A stretch of 5,399 nt of DNA from Bordetella parapertussis (GTDB lineage Bacteria > Pseudomonadota > Gammaproteobacteria > Burkholderiales > Burkholderiaceae_C): contig CAMDAN010000130.1 in NCBI GenBank assembly GCA_945888535.1, positions 1 through 5,399 on the forward strand, in the 5' to 3' direction. Positions 1-5,399 of the stretch are shown in pieces. Position 1 is the stretch's first letter. The number at the start of each line of letters is the position of its first letter. A program made the translations under genes and the position numbers. The notes below the pieces were generated by a model that worked only from the letters and a program-made list of their open reading frames with translations, made no database searches and was not told the DNA's origin.

Positions 1-1025
1 AACGGAACGATATCGGAGAGCGCGGAGACATCATTCCAATCAATCACGATGCCCGCAGCGCGGGCCACTGCCACCCAGTGAATCAAATGGTTGGTCGATC
101 CGCCTGTTGCTAATAAAGCCACCATGGCGTTGACGATACAACGTTCATCAACGATTTTTCCAATAGGTGCAGATTGCAAAACCGTTCGGGCCGCTTCGCG
201 TGTGAGCTCCTCTCGAATATCAGCCCTAGGGTTAACAAAGGCCGTTCCAGGAACATGCAAACCCATCGCTTCCAATAGCATTTGGTTGCTGTTGGCGGTT
301 CCGTAAAACGTACACGTTCCCTCCCCGTGGTAAGCCGCTGATTCTGCTTGTAGCAGTTGTGCACGCCCGACCAACCCCAAAGTGGCTTTCTCACGCACTT
401 TGGCTTTTTCGTTATTGGGCAGTCCCGATGTCATGGGGCCGGCAGGAACAAAAACCGTAGGCAAATGGCCGAAATGCAAGGCACCAATCAACAGGCCAGG
501 AACAATTTTGTCGCAAACCCCAAGCATCAAGGCGCAGTCAAACACGTCATGGCTCAGTGAGATGGCCGTTGCCATGGCGATGGCATCGCGGGAAAAAAGG
601 CTGAGCTCCATTCCAGGCGTGCCTTGCGTGACACCGTCACACATTGCAGGAACTCCTCCAGCCACCTGGGCCGTCGCCCCGAGTTTTCGGGCTTCTTGCT
701 TGATGATGTCGGGGTAATGCTGCAGCGGCGCGTGAGCAGAAAGCAAATCGTTGTAGGCGTTCACGATGCCAATGTTGGGAGCACGCTCGGCCACCACTTG
801 AATCGCATCCAGGGCCGTTGCGCGTCCTTTGTCGGACGGCTCCATTGCAGCAAACGCATGGGCCACGTTGGCACATCCTAGGCGCTGAGCGCCTGGTGGG
901 CGTTTAGCCATGACGTCTACTTGCGCTAGGTAAGCGCTGCGTGTTGACACACTTCGAGCGCGAATACGCGCGGTAACAGCCAAAACCTGCGGGTGCATGG
1001 GTACAGCGGAATTGGAGCTCAGCAT
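1..1025 (-). CDS. edd: 6-phosphogluconate dehydratase, N-terminal part (runs off left edge)
   Basis: This enzyme dehydrates 6-phosphogluconate to 2-keto-3-deoxy-6-phosphogluconate (KDPG), the first committed step of the Entner-Doudoroff pathway, in the cytosol. The minus strand reads open for 341 codons from the ATG at 1025-1023 to the left edge. That is a little over half of the usual ~600 residues. By recall it follows E. coli Edd closely: TRSAYLA near residue 30, the [13 protein letters not shown] block around Cys129, [10 protein letters not shown] with Cys171, [14 protein letters not shown] with Cys238, and [10 protein letters not shown] near residue 315. Cys171 and Cys238 are 67 residues apart, as are the iron-sulfur cysteines of the Zymomonas enzyme (Cys154/Cys221). 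Together these favour Edd over IlvD, the related dihydroxy-acid dehydratase. An in-frame TAA at 1040-1038 limits the start. Met10 (998-996) aligns with the E. coli N-terminus and is an alternative start. The only Shine-Dalgarno hint is a weak CAGG before Met1. The gene is divergent from pdxH. Confidence 0.95.
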   Translation of the reverse strand, partial: MLSSNSAVPMHPQVLAVTARIRARSVSTRSAYLAQVDVMAKRPPGAQRLGCANVAHAFAAMEPSDKGRATALDAIQVVAERAPNIGIVNAYNDLLSAHAPLQHYPDIIKQEARKLGATAQVAGGVPAMCDGVTQGTPGMELSLFSRDAIAMATAISLSHDVFDCALMLGVCDKIVPGLLIGALHFGHLPTVFVPAGPMTSGLPNNEKAKVREKATLGLVGRAQLLQAESAAYHGEGTCTFYGTANSNQMLLEAMGLHVPGTAFVNPRADIREELTREAARTVLQSAPIGKIVDERCIVNAMVALLATGGSTNHLIHWVAVARAAGIVIDWNDVSALSDIVP

Positions 1026-1056
1026 GGGCGCAACCTGTTAGAAAAATTCATAAGAA

Positions 1057-1081
1057 CACCATGTAACAAAATTACATGGTG
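1057..1081. promoter_or_regulatory. Perfect 10-bp inverted repeat, probable HexR-type operator of edd
   Basis: Arms CACCATGTAA (1057-1066) and TTACATGGTG (1072-1081) are exact reverse complements around the 5-nt centre CAAAA. The core at 1062-1076, TGTAACAAAATTACA, differs from the gammaproteobacterial HexR consensus as I recall it (TGTAATWAAATTACA) only at one or two central positions. HexR is an RpiR-family regulator that releases DNA when it binds KDPG, the product of the Edd reaction, and edd is a classical target. The site lies 32-56 nt upstream of the edd start, a position suited to repression. The palindrome is seen directly; the regulator is inferred. The same DNA could also form an RNA hairpin in an edd leader. 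Confidence 0.65.
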
Positions 1082-1148
1082 AATGGTAACTTGAAAAATG
1101 CACTTGAACAGTGTCCTGAGTTACGAGCGGGTTACCGAAATCAATCCC

Positions 1149-1154
1149 TATACT
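1149..1154 (+). promoter_or_regulatory. Possible -10 element of pdxH (TATACT)
   Basis: TATACT matches the sigma-70 -10 consensus TATAAT at five of six positions. It ends 6 nt before the pdxH ATG, so transcription from it would begin at or next to the start codon. No good -35 hexamer lies 16-18 nt upstream (1125-1132 is GC-rich), which weakens the call. Confidence 0.25.
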
Positions 1155-1160
1155 TAAGGC

Positions 1161-1799
1161 ATGACTTCCCTAGCCGACCTTCGTAAAAGCTATGAGCGCG
1201 CTGAACTTAATGAAGACGCCTCGCACGCCAACCCATTGGACCAATTTAGCCAATGGATGAACGAGGCTATTGCCGCAGAGGTGCCCGAGCCCAATGCCAT
1301 GACCTTGGCAACTGTGGGCAGCGATTTGCGGCCATCGACCCGGGTTGTTCTCATCAAAGGCTTTGATGAAAAGGGAATTGTTTGGTACACCAATTTTGAG
1401 AGCCGCAAAGGAAAAGAACTCGCTGGCAATCCCTTTGCCGCATTGCAGTTTCATTGGGTAGAACTCGAGCGCGTGGTGCGTATTGAAGGCGTTGTCGAAA
1501 AAGTCAGCGATGCTGAAGCAGACGCCTACTTTCATAGCCGCCCTTTGGATTCACGCATCGGGGCCTGGGCTTCGCCGCAGAGTGAAGTCATCAGTGGGCG
1601 CACGGTATTGGTCACTAACGTAGCCAAATTCGCCGCACAGTTTTTACTCAACCCACCCCGACCACCACATTGGGGCGGCTACCGCCTTCAACCTGATAAC
1701 TGGCAGTTTTGGCAAGGCCGAAAAAGCCGGCTCCACGACCGACTGCGCTACCGCCAACAAGCACAAGGCATTTGGGTTCGAGAGCGCTTGGCGCCTTAA
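1161..1799 (+). CDS. pdxH: Pyridoxine/pyridoxamine 5'-phosphate oxidase
   Basis: This FMN-dependent cytosolic oxidase converts pyridoxine or pyridoxamine 5'-phosphate to pyridoxal 5'-phosphate (PLP), the last step of de novo B6 synthesis and part of salvage. The 212 residues are close to the 218 of E. coli PdxH. The split-barrel core contains RVVLIKG (61-67) and [10 protein letters not shown] (76-85), both FMN/phosphate-binding blocks. [19 protein letters not shown] (123-141) carries the equivalents of E. coli Tyr129, Arg133 and Ser137. The C-terminal dimerisation domain has PPHWGGYR (168-175), [12 protein letters not shown] (183-194) with the catalytic-site Arg190 and His192 (E. coli Arg197/His199), and the family-typical end ERLAP. 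An in-frame TAA at 1155-1157 rules out any earlier start, and the N-terminus [16 protein letters not shown] is standard for the family. There is no well-spaced Shine-Dalgarno: AAGG lies only 1 nt from the ATG. The gene appears to stand alone, divergent from edd and convergent with the ABC operon. Confidence 0.97.
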   Translation: MTSLADLRKSYERAELNEDASHANPLDQFSQWMNEAIAAEVPEPNAMTLATVGSDLRPSTRVVLIKGFDEKGIVWYTNFESRKGKELAGNPFAALQFHWVELERVVRIEGVVEKVSDAEADAYFHSRPLDSRIGAWASPQSEVISGRTVLVTNVAKFAAQFLLNPPRPPHWGGYRLQPDNWQFWQGRKSRLHDRLRYRQQAQGIWVRERLAP

Positions 1800-1922
1800 T
1801 TAACGCTGGCTCACAAAGTGGCCACTGACAAACTTTTGCCGCAAACTGCGACGCAAGTTTGGTACAAAGAAGTCAAAAAACCACTCCATGCTTGTCTTGA
1901 TGTGCTTGAATTAGCTATCCGT
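1800..1922. other. Convergent intergenic gap, possible weak termination hairpins
   Basis: This gap separates the converging pdxH and ABC-operon stop codons, and no plausible gene lies in it. Two imperfect hairpins are visible. The first, 1807-1824, pairs TGGC with GCCA and CAC with GTG around an AAA loop, with T1811 bulged. The second, 1830-1860, pairs AAAC/GTTT, TTGC/GCAA and CGC/GCG around an AAACT loop with two small bulges. Neither is followed directly by a clear run of T on either strand. A TTTTTT run does occur on the minus strand at about 1881-1886, without an obvious GC-rich stem before it. Termination here is expected from the layout but not demonstrated. Confidence 0.3.
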
Positions 1923-2927
1923 TTAAATACGGCCTTCCTCTACGCCATGACAAGCCACGCGCACTCCTGCAACGTTTCTCATCGTAGGCTTCTCACTGAT
2001 ACAGCGAGCATTGGCGTGTGGGCAGCGGGGGTGAAACGCGCAGCCGCTGGGCGGTTCCAACGGGTTGGGCACTTCGCCTGCCACTGCGGTACGTGCACGT
2101 CCGGTGTCGTGTAATTTCGGGATCGCATCGAGCAGCATGCGTGTATAAGGGTGGCGCGGGGTGTCAAACAAGGTGTGTTTATCTGCGATCTCTACCAATC
2201 CACCCAGATACATCACACCGACCTGGTCGCTCATATGGCGTACCACCGCGAGATTGTGCGAGATAAACAAGTAAGTCAGGCCATGCTTTCGCTGCAGGTC
2301 CTTCATGATGTTAAGCACTTGAGCTTGTACGCTTACGTCCAGTGCGGAGGTTGGTTCGTCACACACCAAAAATTCTGGCTGCGTGGCCAACGCTCGTGCG
2401 ATCGATATCCGCTGACGTTGGCCGCCGGAGAACTGGTGGGGGAACTTGATTCGGTCTAAGGCCGATAGTCCTACAGATTGCAAAAGCTCTGCAACTCGTT
2501 TTTCGATGTCGCTTTCATCGTTTAGGATTTCATGCTCGCGTAAGGGTTCAGCAATGATATCGCCTACCGTCCAGCGTGGGTTCAAGCTGGCATAGGGGTC
2601 TTGGAACACCATCTGAACCCGACGCCGTAGCTTGCGACCTTCTGGAGTTTTGAAAGCAGCATGGGCATCCACACCGTCAAACTCGAAGCCACCGCGTGTG
2701 GGCTCATACAAGCCCACAAGCAATCGAGCTACCGTACTTTTCCCACACCCAGACTCGCCCACCAAGGCCAAAGTTTTCCCTCGCTCAATATCAAAGCTCA
2801 CACCATTAACTGCCTTTAGTAACATTTTCGGCTTACGTTCGATGAAGCGATTGAGCCATGGAGCGGATACATCAAACGTTTTTGCCAGATCGGTGGCACG
2901 CACCAAGGGTCCTGTAGCTTCGCTCAT
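1923..2927 (-). CDS. dppF: Peptide-type ABC importer ATPase, DppF/OppF family
   Basis: This is one of the two ATPases that power a peptide/nickel/glutathione-type importer at the inner membrane. It has 334 residues, normal for DppF/OppF. The nucleotide-binding domain shows Walker A GESGCGKST (57-65), a Q-loop FQDP (Gln109), the signature FSGGQRQR (166-173), Walker B FLVCDEPTSALD (186-197) and the switch His224 in ISHN. The C-terminal oligopeptide-binding (oligo_HPY) extension begins at RHPYTRMLLDAIP (258-270). It ends in a four-cysteine pattern (Cys296, 302, 309, 326; spacing Cx5Cx6Cx16C) like the cluster-binding region of dipeptide-transporter ATPases. The ~15-residue segment APWLNRFIERKPKML before AVNGVSF is common in DppF-type proteins. 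The ATG overlaps the stop of the upstream ATPase gene by 4 nt and has a strong AGGAGGT 5 nt upstream. It is the last gene of the operon. The family is certain; the substrate is not determined. Confidence 0.93.
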   Translation of the reverse strand: MSEATGPLVRATDLAKTFDVSAPWLNRFIERKPKMLLKAVNGVSFDIERGKTLALVGESGCGKSTVARLLVGLYEPTRGGFEFDGVDAHAAFKTPEGRKLRRRVQMVFQDPYASLNPRWTVGDIIAEPLREHEILNDESDIEKRVAELLQSVGLSALDRIKFPHQFSGGQRQRISIARALATQPEFLVCDEPTSALDVSVQAQVLNIMKDLQRKHGLTYLFISHNLAVVRHMSDQVGVMYLGGLVEIADKHTLFDTPRHPYTRMLLDAIPKLHDTGRARTAVAGEVPNPLEPPSGCAFHPRCPHANARCISEKPTMRNVAGVRVACHGVEEGRI

Positions 2928-3895
2928 GCGGTACCTCCTGCTTCATTCAGCCAGCAGGCAGCCTGGCTGTTTCCGGCTGTCATGAGATTGGGACGTTGAT
3001 TTCCACACTTGGTAATGGTTTTCGTGCAACGTGGATTGAACGCACAACCTTGCGGAATCGCGTTAAGTCGTGGCATAGCACCATCGATCTGGTGAAGGTT
3101 CTTGCGGTCTTGGCTCATGTCGGGAATGCAGGCCATCAGGCCCTCAGTGTAGGGATGTGATGGACGATTGATGACGTCATGTACAGGGCCAATTTCGGCA
3201 ACCCGTCCAGCATACATAACGGCCACACGGTCGCATGTCTCTGCAATCACACCCATATCGTGGGTGATCAGCATCACGGCTGCACCGCGTTGCTTACATA
3301 TACTTTTAAGCAGAGTAATGATCTGAGCCTGTATGGATACGTCCAATGCTGTGGTAGGTTCATCAGCAACGATCAGCTTAGGTTCAGCTGCAAGTGCCAG
3401 CGCAATCACCACACGCTGTCGCATACCGCCAGAAAATTGATGTGGATAGTGATCAATACGCTGCTCAGCAGCGGGAATACCTGTGTCTTGCAACAACTGA
3501 ATCGCACGTTCACGTGCTTGTGCCGCATTGAGTGGCAAGTGGGTCGTAATGGTCTCAATCAGTTGTCGGCCTACAGAGTACAAAGGGTTCAAAGACGTCA
3601 AGGGATCTTGAAAAATAGCGCCAATCTTTCGCCCTCTGATAGCACGCATTTGTGCGTAAGGGAGATTGTCAATTCGATTGCCTTCGAGCAGGATTTGACC
3701 ACCTCCCACACGGCCAGGTGGCTCCAGCAAACCAATAATCGCTGCTCCGGTCAGAGATTTTCCAGCTCCTGACTCACCGACCACGCCCAATATTTCCCCC
3801 GGGGCAATGTCAAAGGAAACACCATCTAATGCACGCAGAGTGCCTTTGCGTGATGGGAACTCCACCACTAAATTTTTTACTTGTAACAAGCTCAT
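2924..3895 (-). CDS. dppD: Peptide-type ABC importer ATPase, DppD/OppD family
   Basis: This is the partner ATPase of the importer, forming a heterodimer with the DppF-like protein on the cytosolic side of the permeases. It has 323 residues, the normal DppD length. Motifs are Walker A GESGAGKS (40-47), Q-loop FQDP (Gln96), signature FSGGMRQR (154-161), Walker B LIVADEPTTALD (174-185) and switch His212 in ITHD. FSGGM rather than FSGGQ is typical of the DppD/OppD branch and supports the assignment. The oligo_HPY region starts at SHPYTEGLMACIP (246-258) and contains Cys284, 290, 297 and 314 in the same Cx5Cx6Cx16C spacing as its partner. It starts 6 nt after the permease stop codon. No Shine-Dalgarno is visible before the ATG (ATAAACCTGT), so it probably depends on reinitiation by ribosomes finishing the permease gene. 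Its TGA overlaps the next ATG. Confidence 0.93.
   Translation of the reverse strand: MSLLQVKNLVVEFPSRKGTLRALDGVSFDIAPGEILGVVGESGAGKSLTGAAIIGLLEPPGRVGGGQILLEGNRIDNLPYAQMRAIRGRKIGAIFQDPLTSLNPLYSVGRQLIETITTHLPLNAAQARERAIQLLQDTGIPAAEQRIDHYPHQFSGGMRQRVVIALALAAEPKLIVADEPTTALDVSIQAQIITLLKSICKQRGAAVMLITHDMGVIAETCDRVAVMYAGRVAEIGPVHDVINRPSHPYTEGLMACIPDMSQDRKNLHQIDGAMPRLNAIPQGCAFNPRCTKTITKCGNQRPNLMTAGNSQAACWLNEAGGTA
2933..2939 (-). promoter_or_regulatory. Strong ribosome binding site (AGGAGGT) of the DppF-like gene
   Basis: Read on the minus strand, AGGAGGT is followed by ACCGC and then ATG, a 5-nt spacing. It lies inside the last codons of the upstream ATPase gene, just before the ATGA stop/start overlap. 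It fixes the start of the DppF-like protein at 2927 and is the clearest Shine-Dalgarno in the window. Confidence 0.8.
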
Positions 3896-3901
3896 ACAGG
3901 T

Positions 3902-4846
3902 TTATCGCAAACGGGGGTTAAGGGCGTCGCGCAACCAGTCGCCCAGCAAATTGACGCTGAGGGCGATCAACACCAAAACCGCGCCCGGGAAGATAGTGAT
4001 CCACCATTCCCCCGAGAATAGGTAGTCATTACCGACTCGGATTAAGGTTCCAAGGGAAGGTGATGTTGGCGGCGCGCCGACACCTAAGAAAGACAAAGTA
4101 GCTTCGGTGATGATGGCAGTGGCTACCTGGATAGTAGCCAACACCAGTACTGGCCCTAATACGTTGGGCAGCACATGTTTGCGCATGATGCGCAAGGGAG
4201 CCACACCAGTTACGCGAGCCGCTTGAACGTACTCTTTGTTACGCTCTACCATAGTGCTGCCGCGGACTGTCCGTGCATATTGCACCCAGCCTGTCAAGGA
4301 GATAGAGACGATCAGTACGCCAAATGCCAATGATTCGTGAGCATTGGGAAAAAGTGCTCTCCCTACGCCTGCGATAAGCAATGCAACAAGGATAGCCGGG
4401 AAAGACAACATAACATCGCACAGGCGCATGAGCAGCCCATCAACCCATCCGCCCAAAAATCCTGCCAACAACCCAAGACACACTCCTACGAGCAACGACA
4501 AAATGACAGAAGCCAAGCCAACAGCAAGGGAAATTCTGGCGCCGTACATCAATGCGGAAAGAATATCTCTTCCTTGTTCGTCGGTACCCAAAAAGAAGTT
4601 CGGATTTCCGCCCTCGCTCCACGATGGGGGAAGGCGCGCGTTGTCCAATAGAAGTGTTGTGAGATCAAACGGGTTGTGTGGTGCGATCCATGGAGCAAAG
4701 AGAGCGCAGACCACACAAACCAATGCGATCAGAGCCGCAATAATGGCTGTAGGAGATGTGCGAAAGCTGTATCCAACATCGCTATCCCACCATTGATGAA
4801 ATAGGGTTTTCAATTCGAAATTCCTCAAAATAGAAGGATTCAACAC
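3902..4846 (-). CDS. dppC: Peptide-type ABC importer permease, DppC/OppC family
   Basis: This is one of two inner-membrane permeases forming the substrate channel. It has 314 residues. The OppC-type N-terminus has a first membrane segment at about 33-55, followed by a periplasmic stretch with FLGTDEQGRDILSALMYGAR (85-104), a DppC hallmark. Further hydrophobic segments lie near 106-130, 145-165, 172-190, 231-256 and 284-303, giving six in total. The EAA coupling loop that docks on the ATPases is at 205-228 (EYVQAARVTG, then HVLPN). The protein ends in DWLRDALNPRLR, typical of the family. The start is uncertain. The GTG at 4846-4844 lies 5 nt after the upstream permease stop but has no Shine-Dalgarno. 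An in-frame TTG at 4813-4811 (residue 12) has AGGAA 7 nt upstream. Both leave the first membrane segment intact. Confidence 0.92.
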   Translation of the reverse strand: MLNPSILRNFELKTLFHQWWDSDVGYSFRTSPTAIIAALIALVCVVCALFAPWIAPHNPFDLTTLLLDNARLPPSWSEGGNPNFFLGTDEQGRDILSALMYGARISLAVGLASVILSLLVGVCLGLLAGFLGGWVDGLLMRLCDVMLSFPAILVALLIAGVGRALFPNAHESLAFGVLIVSISLTGWVQYARTVRGSTMVERNKEYVQAARVTGVAPLRIMRKHVLPNVLGPVLVLATIQVATAIITEATLSFLGVGAPPTSPSLGTLIRVGNDYLFSGEWWITIFPGAVLVLIALSVNLLGDWLRDALNPRLR

Positions 4847-4851
4847 CTGTA

Positions 4852-5399
4852 TTAATGGCCGCCAGACTTCTCAACTCGCAGCCGTGGATCTACCGCAAAG
4901 TACAAGAGGTCCACGATCAGATTGATGATGACAAAAATCAATGCAATCAGACACAAATAAGCTGCCATAACAGGAATGTCTGCATGGGTGACAGCCTGAA
5001 TAAACAGCAGGCCCATGCCTGGCCATTGGAATACGGTTTCAGTGATGATGGCAAAAGCAATGAGTCCGCCGAGCTGCAAACCCGTAATGGTCATGACGGG
5101 GACCAGTGTGTTCTTGAGCGCATGGCCGAAATGAACCGCCCTTGTAGTGAGACCTCGCGCCCGTGCGAACTTGATGTAGTCAGTACGCAGAACTTCCACC
5201 ATTTCGGCCCGTACTAAGCGCATGATCAGTGTGAGCTGGAAAATGGCAAGAGTTACCGCTGGCAAAACAATATGGTGCCAGCCTTTGGCTGTCAGAAGAC
5301 CACTGGTCCACCAACCTATCGTCACCACATCTCCGCGACCAAAACTCGGAAACCAACCTAAGGTTACGGCAAACACCAGAATCAGCAAAATGCCGATTA
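4852..5399 (-). CDS. dppB: Peptide-type ABC importer permease, DppB/OppB family (C-terminal part, start beyond right edge)
   Basis: This is the second inner-membrane permease, pairing with the DppC-like protein. The frame is open to the right edge, so the true start lies outside. The 181 full codons visible are a bit over half of the usual 310-340 residues. Visible residues begin IGILLILVFAVTLGWFPSFG, matching the mid-region of DppB where NLGWFP-type sequence precedes a periplasmic loop. Hydrophobic segments lie near visible residues 1-14, 42-60, 98-118 and 143-167. The EAA-type coupling loop is at 73-100 (DYIKFARARGL, then HALKNTLVP). ETVFQWPGMG (visible 119-128) and the end VDPRLR are family hallmarks. 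It is the most upstream operon gene visible. The TAA stop (4854-4852) is 5 nt from the GTG of the next permease. Confidence 0.92.
   Translation of the reverse strand, partial: IGILLILVFAVTLGWFPSFGRGDVVTIGWWTSGLLTAKGWHHIVLPAVTLAIFQLTLIMRLVRAEMVEVLRTDYIKFARARGLTTRAVHFGHALKNTLVPVMTITGLQLGGLIAFAIITETVFQWPGMGLLFIQAVTHADIPVMAAYLCLIALIFVIINLIVDLLYFAVDPRLRVEKSGGH

Noticed and set aside
110..876. Several short frames on both strands within 110-876
   Set aside because: They are shadows of edd, which is continuous on the minus strand from 1025 to the left edge with all conserved blocks. There is no frameshift.
1085..1136. GGTAAC (1085-1090) and GTTACC (1131-1136) as a second inverted repeat between edd and pdxH
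   Set aside because: The arms are only 6 nt and 40 nt apart, which is expected by chance at this length. No further symmetry surrounds them.
1170..1535. 121-codon minus-strand frame inside pdxH
   Set aside because: It is antisense to the highly conserved PdxH core, with no independent support.
1818..2114. 98-codon plus-strand open frame starting just after pdxH
   Set aside because: Most of it lies antisense to the 3' end of the DppF-like gene, its start lacks a Shine-Dalgarno, and the translation resembles no family I know. It is a shadow frame.
3179..3772. 197-codon plus-strand open frame
   Set aside because: It is entirely antisense to the DppD-like ATPase, whose motifs are all intact. 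The translation is Cys/His-rich and low in credible structure, as expected for a complementary frame.
4344..4796. 150-codon plus-strand open frame
   Set aside because: It is antisense to the DppC-like permease. The hydrophilic translation is the usual mirror of membrane-segment codons.

Overview
The window looks like chromosomal DNA of a betaproteobacterium, probably from the Burkholderiales and most like Comamonadaceae. The reasons are the style of the PdxH and Edd proteins, the moderate G+C (roughly half by eye), and a peptide-type ABC operon next to core-metabolism genes. This placement is by recall of family members, not by a search.

Layout, left to right. Positions 1-1025 (minus strand) hold the N-terminal 341 codons of edd, the 6-phosphogluconate dehydratase of the Entner-Doudoroff pathway. 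The gene runs off the left edge. Positions 1026-1160 are a divergent intergenic region. It contains a perfect 10-bp inverted repeat whose core closely resembles the operator of HexR, the KDPG-responsive RpiR-family regulator of central carbon metabolism. Positions 1161-1799 (plus strand) are a complete pdxH, the pyridoxine/pyridoxamine 5'-phosphate oxidase. Positions 1800-1922 are a short convergent gap with imperfect hairpins and no gene.

Positions 1923-5399 (minus strand) are four tightly packed genes of a peptide/nickel/glutathione-type (Dpp/Opp family) ABC importer, in transcription order: permease B (cut by the right edge), permease C, ATPase D and ATPase F. Gaps are 5 nt and 6 nt, and D and F overlap by 4 nt (ATGA), as expected for one translationally coupled operon. 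The substrate-binding protein is not in the window; any such gene would lie beyond the right edge or elsewhere, so the substrate cannot be named.

The three blocks (edd, pdxH, ABC importer) have no obvious shared function. All visible reading frames are intact, with their key motifs in place. I see no mobile element, CRISPR array, tRNA, rRNA or novel defence-like system. The most informative non-coding signal is the HexR-like palindrome in front of edd.
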